64,000 bases of DNA from Aphrocallistes beatrix (lineage: Eukaryota; Porifera; Hexactinellida; Sceptrulophora; Aphrocallistidae), in the NCBI GenBank assembly GCA_963281255.1, contig OY725497.1, positions 3,278,968 to 3,342,967 on the forward strand, written 5' to 3'. Within the stretch, counting starts at the first letter, position 1. Each line of letters starts with the position of its first letter. Both the position numbers and the translations under genes were made by a program. Positions 42,901-53,100 of this stretch are shown here, piece by piece. Under the pieces are notes generated by a model. It made no database searches and had not been told where the DNA came from. It was given only the letters and a program-made list of their open reading frames with translations.

Positions 42901-44106
42901 TAAGGGGATACCGACATTTCGTTACGACGTACACGACTTCGCTACTAATTTGATTGGTCAATTGTAAACACTTTAATATTATTGTTATAATCATATTGTG
43001 AAACGCTTCCCTATCCATATGAGAATATTAATTACTTCGTATTTGTTGACTGAATAAATCAAATTATATGTATTGGATATCTCCAGGATATTCATAGTGG
43101 ACGGACCAAGTAAATGTGTGAAAGTGTTCAGAGAAGAACAAAGCCTATACGAGGTCAGGAACGAGAACATGAGGTACCCATGGGGTCTATCCATAGGAGG
43201 AGAGAATCTATTTGTGACTGATGCAGTAATGCACTGTTTACTGAAGTTTTCGCTTGAAGGTGTATTTATAAGCAAGGCAGGTTCGGAAGGAGATGGGAAT
43301 GAAGAAATGAACAACCCAATGGGAGTTTGTTGCTCACCAGATGTGAAGCAAGTGTATGTGTGCGATGGTTCTAACAATAGACTCCAGGTAAAAATAACTG
43401 GTAATTACACAGTGCAAAGTTAATTTAATACTCTTTTTTACATTTCCTGAAAACTGAAACGTCAAGATATCACTGTAAAATTAAGCCAATAAACAATTAG
43501 TACCCGGGTTACTGGTCCTCTGTTGAGGACACCGACTCATCGGATCTTTGGGATATGATATTCCAATTAATTTTGAATCATGCTTTGATATTGAAATGAT
43601 TCAAGTAGAGCTGGTAGCAAACTCTAGGTCAGACTGACTAGTATACGAACATCATAATAGAACCTTACTTCTAACAGGTTTGGAGCTCAGATCTGGAATG
43701 GAAGAGTTTCATAGGTCACGGTAAGCTGTCCTACCCCCGTGATGTAACAGTGACATCAGAGCACATGATAATCGTGCTAGACGAGGGCAACCCTTGTCTG
43801 CATATTTACAACAAAAAAGGCAACCTAGTAGGAAACTATGGGAATAAAGGTGTGAACAAGACACTTGTAAACCCATATTTCGTTTCAACAGATCAGGATG
43901 GAGGCATTATTGTCAGTGACTACGGAGGGAATGCAGTTAAAGTCATTTCTCTGGCAAATGGCCAAGTCGTGTACCGGCTGTGCAGTGGGATTGTGGATGG
44001 AATCGAGATCAAGGGACCAAACGGTGTGTTTATGGACGAGAAAGGCAGAGTGCTACTGGCGTGTAGTGAGAGCAAGAAAGTGATCAGGTTCTACTTCGAC
44101 AAATAA
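39940..44106 (+). CDS. TRIM-NHL protein (RING, B-boxes, coiled coil, NHL propeller), seven exons
   Basis: Exons 39940-40409, 40491-40682, 40876-41043, 41608-41917, 42529-42854, 43087-43387 and 43678-44106 join in frame, giving 731 residues. Domains: a basic/serine-rich start; RING C105-C108-C122-H124-C127-C130-C140-C145 (last pair spaced four, not two); B-box 1 (CENCYAAHPQQATDICLECNQLMC); B-box 2 (CKKHNERSLIHFCTDCDAFICDG|CLVEDHRQH); coiled coil; then NHL repeats (YPWGLSIGGENLFVTD, NPMGVCCSPDVKQVYVCD, GPNGVFMDEKGRVLLAC). TRIM-NHL proteins are E3 ligases and translational regulators (TRIM2/3/71, Brat). No filamin domain is seen between coiled coil and NHL. It is divergently oriented to the broken NHL gene, 842 bases apart. 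Confidence 0.85.
41948..42205. mobile_element. Intronic copy of the element that is interrupted at 9117-12285
   Basis: Within intron 4 of the TRIM-NHL gene. Begins GGGGGATGCGGGCGGGCG and ends GTACGTAATAACGATGGTCG. Left and right parts match 9117-9170 and 12200-12280. Non-coding. Confidence 0.5.
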
Positions 44107-44689
44107 GACTCCCGCGTAATTGAGTAGCTTAATTCTAATCTTATACATATATAACTAGTGTAAATGTATCTATGTGTATGAACCAAGTAAACTTGTGAGT
44201 GTATATATATCTGTGAATAATGTGAGCATGTCACAATGAATTACGCATACTTACTAGGTGTTCACCGAGAAAAGAAAAGTAAAAATATACGAATAATAAA
44301 TATAACATATTTAAGTGAAATGAGATCAAGACTGGTTTTCAAACATCCATCTCTGAAGGGTTAGATCTTGATATTATATTCAGAGGGTAAGTGGTCAAAG
44401 GCAACACTGGGAGGCAAAAAAAAGTAGTGTAAATAAGACTGCGTGTACATCATAATGTTCCATCATCACAAAAGTTCCAAGTCATTATCTTTTAAACTGT
44501 GGCTAGGGGAGGCATAACGGACGGACGGATACCAACACTAATTTAGAACTGTGCACCTATACTGTATTACATAGGATCATAGACCCTATATAATAGCATA
44601 GGAAGCACACGAAAAACCATATATCGTTGTAAAATAATTTATAATTAAAGTTCAGAAGTTGGCCACAATAGTGCAGTATGATCGACAAA
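44107..44689. other. Intergenic, between convergent TRIM-NHL and actin-like genes
   Basis: 3' regions of both genes. No further gene or repeat was identified. Confidence 0.4.
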
Positions 44690-45817
44690 CTAAAATAATT
44701 TCTTATTGACAATACTCGGTCCATTTTCTTCATATTCTTCTTTAGATATGCACATGCTCTCGAAATTGTCCATGGATGCTAAAACACATCCCCCTCTCCA
44801 GCTACTGTACGTCCTATCAGGATCTGAGAGCACAGTTACTCTAGTTTTCGCAGCCGCTCGATTAGAGACCTCTCTTTGTATGCGTTCTCTCATGCCTTGG
44901 AACATAGTGTTACCTCCTGACAGGATTACGTTAGAAAACATTTTGCCGTGGATCTCGCTGTCACACTTCATTATGGAACCATGGACGAGGTCCTGAATGC
45001 CAGCAGAACTGAGTCCGAGCAGTGACGGCTGGAAGAGAGACTCAGGGCAGCGAAATCTCTCACTGCTTATCGTAATTATTTGACCATCAGGGAGCTCGTA
45101 TTTCACCTCTAATCCGCCATTCTGATCCTTTGTATCGAATGTGTAATCCTGCTGGACGTAACATAGTTTCTCTTTTATATCATTTGCTAATCTTCTGTCA
45201 ATCGTACGATTCGAGAATGAATAACCACTTTCGCATAAAAGTTTTGTCATAAAATCTGTCAAATCGTGTCCAGCTATGTTCATCTTTTGTATGGCACATC
45301 TGATAGCATGTCCTTTAAAAACAGGAACGATGTGAGTTACACCGTAACCTGAATCGATCACCATCCCTGAAATTCTCCCTGATGCGAACGCAGCCAGTTC
45401 TGGAGTGAGAGAGAGGTAGACAGATGGAGTGTTGAAGGTCTCGAACATTATTTGCGTAGTCTTCTCTCTGTTGGCTAGAGGATTGAAAGGCTGTTCAGTG
45501 AGTAGTACAGTACACTCTTCGGGCGCTACGCAAAGTTCGTTGAATGTATGATGCCATAGCTGTTCCATGTTATCCCAGTCGGTTGTTATTCCGTTTTCTA
45601 TTGGATACCGTAGAGCAAGTAGTCCGGGTTTATCTGCAGCTTCGTAGCCAACATATACCTCCTTACTACTCATACCGACCATGATACAGTGTATTATGTG
45701 CCTCCCTACGATCGAGGGGAAGACGGAACAGGGAGTATGGACGCTGGCGAACCCTGCCTTGGTTGTACCAGAACCGTTGTCAATTACTATTCTTAGATGT
45801 TCATCAGCACCTGCCAT
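44690..45817 (-). CDS. Divergent actin paralogue, intronless
   Basis: 375 residues, exactly actin length and alignable end to end (DNGSGTTKAGFA, FPSIVGR, WHHTFNELCVAPEE, NREKTTQIMFETFNTP, DIKEKLCYV, YELPDGQIITI, RFRCPESLFQPSLLG, NGPSIVNKKLF). Two nucleotide-site residues differ: the IQAVLSLY segment is LTPELAAF, replacing actin Gln137 by Thr138, and the DSGDGVTH loop is DSGYGVTH, replacing Asp157 by Tyr158. The GDDAPRA segment after AGFA is also changed. These changes predict altered ATP binding or hydrolysis. The lack of introns fits a retrocopy that has diverged under constraint. It is not a recognised ARP class. Confidence 0.85.
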   Translation of the reverse strand: MAGADEHLRIVIDNGSGTTKAGFASVHTPCSVFPSIVGRHIIHCIMVGMSSKEVYVGYEAADKPGLLALRYPIENGITTDWDNMEQLWHHTFNELCVAPEECTVLLTEQPFNPLANREKTTQIMFETFNTPSVYLSLTPELAAFASGRISGMVIDSGYGVTHIVPVFKGHAIRCAIQKMNIAGHDLTDFMTKLLCESGYSFSNRTIDRRLANDIKEKLCYVQQDYTFDTKDQNGGLEVKYELPDGQIITISSERFRCPESLFQPSLLGLSSAGIQDLVHGSIMKCDSEIHGKMFSNVILSGGNTMFQGMRERIQREVSNRAAAKTRVTVLSDPDRTYSSWRGGCVLASMDNFESMCISKEEYEENGPSIVNKKLF

Positions 45818-46290
45818 TCTGATTAGGCTTAATTAACGATAAGTGTCTATCCTCTGTGAACTAGTTTGAAAATCCACATCTATAAAATGGAAGGTTTGCC
45901 TTCTTTCGTCCCTAAACTCAATTCATCAGTCCTCACATTATAATCAGAAACATGCCAAGTTGAGCCATGGTAAAAGTGGGACGCGGCATTGAATTTCGCG
46001 AGAGATGCGGGGAGTAATAGAAAAGTACTATACACATACATGAAATCCAAAAAAGCGGGAAATAATGGAAAACTTATTGTAAAAACGGGACACTCGTGAA
46101 AATCACAATAGAAGAGTGAAAAGCGGGACAGTTGGAATGTATGCAAATCAGATCAATACCTGAAACAAAGCGAGAATTGAACAGCTCATGATTCAAGGTA
46201 ATACTTATTAATGTGAGCTCTCCTACATACAAAATCAGTATAGCAAGTTACAAAGCATTACAAAATATTCTACAAAAGCTTAATTAATTG
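45818..46290. other. Intergenic with CGGGA-rich stretch
   Basis: 45970-46130 repeats GGGAC/GCGGGA motifs (GTGGGACGCGG, GCGGGAAATAATGG, ACGGGACAC, GCGGGACAG) at irregular spacing. Origin unknown; no gene supported. Confidence 0.3.
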
Positions 46291-47418
46291 TCAATCAGCT
46301 GGCACCGCCAAATTATGGGGCATACTGGTGCGTTGTGTACTTGTGTTCACGTCGAAATACATTCTGACCAGCAGTGAGTTCGTTTCCGTTAGGTGAAATT
46401 TGTATTCCCAGCGTCTTATCAATGAGAATTCTTGACATTGTTTCGATGTGGAGGGCTGGTAATTCATTGGTATCAGTTTGTAATATGATTTAGTGTAATC
46501 GCTTCTATTTATTAGACATAAACGACATTGGGTAATGGATATTTTTTCCAAGCTTTTGTCAGACTCTCCTTTGATTCTTTTCAAATAAAATTTTATGTCA
46601 TTATCCTCAGCGCCAAATTGATAATAACATTGAAGTTTATATTTGTGAATATAAAACGCAGGTCCTTCTTTCATTTCACTGCCGAGTTGGTCCACTCTCG
46701 TTATCTCCCACGCGACGCCATCAAGAGATTTCATCGATCTCATTTTCCACTTGACATCTTCGAGTTCTGTCTTTAGGAGGGTGATTTCTGCTTTCTGTTC
46801 TTTCAGTTGGACTAAGCTCAAGCGAGTATGCTCGATGAGGTTGGCTTCTTCGTGAGATTTCAACTCGTGTTGAGTCATCAATTTTTCTGTACATCCGAAT
46901 TCACTATATGGACATTCCATCTTGTCCAGTTTCTTTCCGGGATTTTCTTTAATTATTCTTCCAGATTCTCTATCTCGCATCGGGCAGGAATTCTCTTCAT
47001 GTGAGGCCAGCTCACCTCTTGGAAAGACCTGTTGACAATCGAAACATTCAATTAAGAAATAAGCACAGTCTATTAAGTGCAGTTCAGCATCATAAAGCTT
47101 CCCTTTCCATACACAGTTTCTAAGAAGAGGGCATTTTATTTCCAGTTTATTCACAGAATTCTCAACTATCTTGACACTATTCAGTTCACCTGGAGATGCA
47201 CTGCATACTCGACAAGTTGTTTCTCCTCCCACAATGCTTGCCTCTCTCATTATTCCGTTGCAAACCTCACAAATCACCAACCCTCTCTCCAACTCTGTTA
47301 GGTTTTGAGCTAGATAATCTCTTTTATATCCCAAATACTTAACTTCATCTTTATCAATTCTCTTTACATAAAGAAGATCGAATTTATTATCCAGTACACA
47401 GGATACTTTGCTTGCCAT
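46291..47418 (-). CDS. TRAF-like protein with degenerate RING, TRAF zinc fingers and MATH domain
   Basis: 375 residues, intronless. A zinc-binding-like start (CEVCNGIMREASIVGGETTCRVC) sits where TRAFs have a RING but lacks the histidine and the second cysteine cluster. TRAF-type zinc fingers follow (CPLLRNCVWKGKLYDAELHLIDC; CFDCQQVFPRGELASHEENSC; CPYSEFGCTEKLMTQHELKSHEE). A coiled coil (SLVQLKEQKAEITLLKTELEDVK) leads into a C-terminal MATH/TRAF-C domain (VAWEITRVDQLGSEM… FHLTETNSLLVRMYFD). TRAFs link receptors to ubiquitin signalling. With the RING degraded, E3 activity is doubtful and an adaptor or decoy role is inferred. Confidence 0.82.
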   Translation of the reverse strand: MASKVSCVLDNKFDLLYVKRIDKDEVKYLGYKRDYLAQNLTELERGLVICEVCNGIMREASIVGGETTCRVCSASPGELNSVKIVENSVNKLEIKCPLLRNCVWKGKLYDAELHLIDCAYFLIECFDCQQVFPRGELASHEENSCPMRDRESGRIIKENPGKKLDKMECPYSEFGCTEKLMTQHELKSHEEANLIEHTRLSLVQLKEQKAEITLLKTELEDVKWKMRSMKSLDGVAWEITRVDQLGSEMKEGPAFYIHKYKLQCYYQFGAEDNDIKFYLKRIKGESDKSLEKISITQCRLCLINRSDYTKSYYKLIPMNYQPSTSKQCQEFSLIRRWEYKFHLTETNSLLVRMYFDVNTSTQRTSMPHNLAVPAD

Positions 47419-47765
47419 CTTGAAGACTATTCGTATGGATGGCCATTTATACTTCTATCATACACCATATAGGACAATATGTATGCTAAAGTTGAAAAAA
47501 ATGCAAATTAAAAGATGTAATGAACTATTTGATGATTACAAACCCAGGATGTGACGAGACAGTGGCGGGTTTTATAATCGAAATGCATGTTCACATGCAC
47601 TAACAGAGATTTGAACCAGAAAGAATGATTGCTCATTGACGGCATTGTAGATCTAACACTCCTCAGAGGACGTGGTAAAAGTGGTAGGTGTCGTATTCGA
47701 TGCAGAATAGGATTACAAGGTATACGAGTCTATAGTGTAGACTTGCATACGGAGTTTGATTGGGC

Positions 47766-47801
47766 CATAGCATTCTATACACTAGTGTATAGAATGCTAT
47801 G
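47766..47801. mobile_element. 36-bp perfect palindrome with target duplication
   Basis: Two back-to-back copies of CATAGCATTCTATACACT form a perfect palindrome flanked by ATTGGGC on both sides (47759-47765, 47802-47808). It looks like the smallest possible member of the CATAGC-ended foldback family. A half copy (TAGCATTCTATACACTA) occurs near 25178. Confidence 0.6.
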
Positions 47802-47806
47802 ATTGG

Positions 47807-48440
47807 GCATAGCCCTCTATGAGGGAGCGTCATTTGTCAGAATTATCTCAACTGTCACTTGTTAGAATCGTTTTTCTAGACTACTGTCACTTGTTAGAAT
47901 CGTTTTCTAGAGAATAAATGTCTTGGAAAATATCTGATATTAGTTAAATTCTAACAAGTGACAGTAGTCTAGAAAACGATTCTAACAAGTGACAGTTGAG
48001 ATAATTCTAACAAATGACAACTTCAAAATTCTAACAAATGCAGGCACCTCCCCTCTGTATATAAGGCCTGCCATCTAAATCCCCAAATGGACCAGGGATG
48101 CGGTCGAAGATGGTTGAACAAATACGACATGATCTGCCTAAAACCATTAACGACATCACATGATTGCGCAATAGGTTATATTTGGGACAATTTTAGTGAT
48201 TTTCAGAGGTCGTTTAAGGGCACTTCTAAGTGTTTTTATTATAATTTTTTCACATAGAACAGAGCAGTGAATGGGTTGATGCAAATTCTTTTGGAATTTT
48301 TCCAAGGAATGTTGCTACATTCCAGGGTTGCTATGGAAACGCATTTTGCTCAGTTGAAGTCATATCTTGAAACCGCAATAACTGCATCCCTGGTCCATTT
48401 TTGAGATTTAGATTGCAGGCCTTATCTACAGAGGGCTATG
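47807..48440. mobile_element. CATAGC-ended foldback-family element with nested MITE
   Basis: Ends CATAGCCCTCT and inverted AGAGGGCTATG, with GATTGGG on both sides (47801-47807 and 48441-48447). The right two-thirds match one arm of the large foldback at 51751-52816 (TTTCAGAGGTCGTTTAAGGG, GTTGCTATGGAAACG). A hAT-type MITE (47821-48050) interrupts the left end. Confidence 0.65.
47821..48050. mobile_element. hAT-type MITE with TTGTTAGAATCG arrays
   Basis: 230 bp. 8-bp flanks CCCTCTAT / CCCTCTGT (47813-47820, 48051-48058; one mismatch). Convergent arrays of GTCACTTGTTAGAATCG on the left and CGATTCTAACAAGTGACAG on the right. Confidence 0.7.
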
Positions 48441-48666
48441 GATTGGGCTAACAGTTAGGTTGGGTTGGGTGGACAAATTTAACCCATGCGGAACTTTAGT
48501 CAATACAAGACTTTCATTAGTTAAAAAATTCACTCACGCTCACGCACTACGTGCTTGTGTTTCATATCTACATACGTATATACCCTTTAAAATGGCAAAG
48601 TCGACAGGCTGTTAGTGCAGCTCCATTATGTGACTCGTAGACACGAAGTGTGATATTCGAAATATA

Positions 48667-49112
48667 CACTGCCTGAACAAAATTATTCGTACACCCTATA
48701 ATTCCCTATACAAATAGTTATAATACTGATTTATTTAGCGAGTCAAGGTATTTAATTGGTAAGAGATACGCTTAATTTTACTTCAAATTCGAATTACTCA
48801 CTTTTTAATCTTTCAACTTGTTTACACTCCCACAAAGTTAATTTTCAAACTGTGCCACCTCATACCACCAATGCCATCATATACAATGGTGATCACTCGC
48901 GACATGTGGCATAGGAAAGCAAATGCTGAAAATACTTAATCTTTAAGAAGAGTAATTAGGTTGAAAACTTATAAAGTGGGTAATTTGAATGTGGAGAATT
49001 CGAATTTGAAGTCTCTCACAAATTAAATATTCTTGAAACGCTAAATAAATCAGTATTATAACTATTTGTATGGGGAATTATGGGGTGCACGAATACTTTT
49101 GTTCAGGCAGTG
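48667..49112. mobile_element. Tc1-type MITE with ~85-bp terminal inverted repeats
   Basis: Ends CACTGCCTGAACAAAA, flanked by TA. The inverted repeats extend at least to GATTTATTTAGCG on both sides, with a few mismatches. Related fragment at 30410-30720. The surrounding 48441-48660 and 49115-49590 show no gene. Confidence 0.8.
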
Positions 49113-49601
49113 TACATAATGAATACCATATTATTAGTAATCATTGAGATCTCTTTGCTTAACCGTAGAATGCCCAGAGGGGGCATAGTGTCCCCGATAT
49201 CGAAGCCATATAAATGCTGGACATTCTACAGTTAATGTTTATAATCTAATATTACTAGAATCGCGTTGTAGACATATTTTCCATGTCAACCAATCAGATT
49301 TCAAGTTTAGGTACTAATTTTGATTTATTTACATGGATTGAGTTTTATGTAGAGGTCTAATCTCAATTGGTCAATAAAATCAAAGCCAACTGTAATGTTA
49401 AATCCTGGATTCTGATTGGCTAATACATTTTGACACCTTGAGAAAAGATATGAAAAAAATTCAGAATTTGGATCCAGGTTCAAACCGCTACTATATAAGA
49501 AATATGTGTTCTAAATTTGGTACAATACTGCAATTTCATTGGTCAGCAGAGTTGTTTGTTGTTTTGCCAACATTTCATAAGGCATCTCATATGGAGTCGC
49601 T

Positions 49602-49965
49602 GGAATAATACCTAAAACGTGCGAATTAGGAATAATACCTAAAACGTGCGAATTAGGAATAATACCTAAAACGTGCGAAGTAGGAATAAGACCTAAACCA
49701 TTCGGAGTAAGAATAATACCTAAAACGTGCGAAGTAGGAATAAGACCTAAACCATTCGGAGTAAGAATAATACCTAAAACGTGTGGAGTAGGAATAAGAC
49801 CTAAAAACTGCTAAGTAGGATTAAGACCCTAAATGCCACTCAGTACCCCCTTACGAATAAAAATGCCAATTTCGCACTCAATTGAACACTATTTCAAACC
49901 CTCCAATTTTAGGTCTTATTTCTACTTCGAAGGTTTTAGGTCTTATTCCTACTTCGAACGTTTTC
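49602..49965. repeat. 27-bp minisatellite (about eight copies) with inverted copies downstream
   Basis: Unit GGAATAATACCTAAAACGTG CGAATTA at period 27 from 49602 to about 49820, with variants (AAGACCTAAACCATTCGGAG). Two inverted units (AGGTCTTATTCCTACTTCGAA) lie at 49911-49963, so array and inverted copies face each other. It lies just upstream of the sacsin start. Confidence 0.8.
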
Positions 49966-50150
49966 TTAAAAAAATGTTAAAATTGTGGATGTCGCGAAAA
50001 TCAGAGGTCTAGGACCCATTTTAACGGAGTATTATGGTTTCATTATATATTGTGGTGTCTTTCTAAATACCTATAATAATTTTTTTAACAAATCAATTAG
50101 CTCAGATTTTAATTCAGAGGATAATACTTTATCTACTCATGCTGTGAGGA

Positions 50151-53100
50151 ATGGCTTCAAGAAGACAAGGAAACATTGGCAGTAAGTTAGTTTAAGATAT
50201 TTATATTAGTCTGATCTATGAAGTACTAATATTATCTTGTCTTCAGAGTCACATGGTCAGAGGGTTCCTCCACTTATTAAAGTGATAATAAACACACTGA
50301 GAAACTATCCAGACGGCAGCCAGATATTAAAAGTAATACACATTTCTAATTTCTATATATTTCATAGTTTATTCAATTTATCGAGCGAGTCATATCATCA
50401 CTGATCTTCTCAATGGTAATTTTATTATATGCTTTTGATTATTTTCAGGAATTGATACAGAACGCAGATGATGCCTGTGCGACTGAGGTAGAATTCCTTC
50501 TCGATGAATTAGAGCATAGTACAGAGCACTTGATACATCCAGATGTGCATCAGTACCAGGGACCTGCTCTCTACGCGTGGAATAACGCGCTTTTTCAGGA
50601 AGAGGATTGGGAAGGAATTAGAGATATAAGTGTCAGTAGGAAGGAGAAGAAGGTCCTCAAAGTGGGCAGATTTGCTCTTGGTTTCATCTCTGTGTATCAT
50701 ATAACAGGTAAGTTGAACCCCCTCCTCCTTCTCCCCCTCCTTCCCTTCTGATCACGTCTGTTCCTACGGGGACGCTTCATTTGTCCGAATCGATTCTTGA
50801 AATATTGCCATTTGTCCGAATCGATTCTTGGAATAGTGTCATTTGTCCGAATCGTAATTTTAGTTTTTTTTAGAATGAATGGAAGATTGAAAGTCAACAT
50901 TATGGAAATGATATATACAGTACACCCTCGCTAATCCGAGCAGCTCTGTTCCAATAATCGAAAAAATCGTTCGGATTGGTGAATTTGTTCCGATTAGTGA
51001 AATAACACTAATTCAATGGGGCATTAATTATAATAAATTTGCGAAGAATATCAAGGATATTATTTGCTATGATTGCTTATTTAACGAGGTTTCTCAATCT
51101 TATTGATAGATTTAAGTTATAAACGTTTATTCAAAGCATAGAGGCGAATAAAATTATATTTTGGGTGTTCGGATTAGCGAGGGTTCGGGTTGGCGAGGTT
51201 CGGACTATCGAGGGTGTACTGTATCAGAAAAGTGTGAAAGGGAGCTTTTCAAGTGAAATATTGTCCAATTGAGTGTAAAATTGGCATTTTAATTTCAAGT
51301 GATAATATTCCAAGAATCGATTCGGACAAGTAACAATAATCCAAATTACGATTCGGGCAAGTAACAATATTCCAAATTATGATTCGGACAAGTGACAATA
51401 TTCCAAATTCTGATTCGGACAAATGACAGTTGACACAATTCGGACAAATGACAACTTAAAAATTCGGACAAATGCATGCGCCTCGTTCCTACTTTGTGTC
51501 CGTGGTGGTTCCGGATATTTTATTTGAGTGATATATTCTGTAAGTCTGGCTTTGTTACATAGTTGTAAGAGAAGTTCGTATTAGAGTAGTGGAGCTGCCA
51601 CTGCTGTGATGGTTTGCTGGCACTATCGAATGAAATTAGGATATCCGATCAATTATCTGATATTCGAAAATATTTAAAGTTCTCTACATATGGATAGATG
51701 TTTACTTGTTTAAAAGATTCATCCGTAACTTTATTGAAAGTTTGTTCATACATAGCCTACTATAATAAGGCCTCAGAGTAACTTGCGAATTTGGCACTAG
51801 GGATGCAGTAGAAGATGGTTGAAGAAATACATGAGCTGCCTTAAATCATTAACAAAGCCCAATAGAGATTAGGAATGTATTACCAGCATATATAAATATG
51901 GTGTCAAAGCACCCATATCCGTTGTGAAAATTTAGATTAGTCATCAAATGATTGCGCCACAGGCTATATTTGGGTCAAATTTAGTGATTTTCAGAGGTCG
52001 TTTAAGGGCACTTCTAAGTGTTTTTATTATAAAGTTTTTCGCATAGAACTGAGAAGTGAATGTGTTAATACTAAAAATTTGGAATTTTTTCATGGAATGT
52101 TCTTACATTCCAGTGTTGCTATGGAAACGTGTTTTGGTCAGTTGGGGCTATATCTTGAAAACAGCGATAGCTAGACATTCAAATTTAATCCCATTTGATA
52201 GCAAATAGGCTACTTCCTATTAAGCTATAATACAATTTCTATGTCTTAATTCAATAATTTGCGAGTTATTAGACAATTTATCATATTGGTCACATTTGGT
52301 AATTGTCGAATATCTCGTAAACCATTGAGTTTAGACATAGAAATTGTATTATAGCTTAATAGGAAGTAGCCTGTTTGCTATCAAATGGGATTAAATTTGA
52401 ATGTCTAGCTATCGCTGTTTTCAAGATATAGCCCCAACTGACCAAAACACGTTTCCATAGCAACACTGCAATGTAAGAACATTCCATGAAAAAATTCCAA
52501 ATTTTTAGTATTAATTAACACATTCACTTCTCAGTTCTATGCGAAAAACTTTGTAATAAAAACACTTAGAAGTACCCTTAAACGACCTCTATTAAATTTG
52601 ACCCAAATATAGCCTGTTGCGCAATCATTTGATGGCTAATCTAAATTTTCACAACGGATATGGGTGCTTTGACACCATATTTATATATGCTGGTAATACA
52701 TTCCTAAGCTCTATTGTGCTTTGTTAATGATTTAAGGCAGCTCATGTATTTCTTCATCCATCTTCTACCGCATCCCTGGTAAAGTTACTCTTAGGCCTTA
52801 TATATAGTAGGCTATGGTTCATACATGTATACAGGCATCTATCGGAAGCAAGATGTCAATGGGGAACCCATACATCCCAAGTGTCCAGTAAGATGTTTGA
52901 CTCATTCAATGACATACAGTAGAGTTCGCTTATTAGCAAGTTTCAGTGCACAGAGCAAAGGTATAGGGATTTATGTATAAACAAGTTCGCTTATTAGCAA
53001 AGGTCCCAATGGACCAAAATGTATTAATGATGTTCCCTTATTAGCAAGTTTGCCTATAAGCAAGTTTTTCTCGTGCAAAACACGACTTGCTAATAACTTA

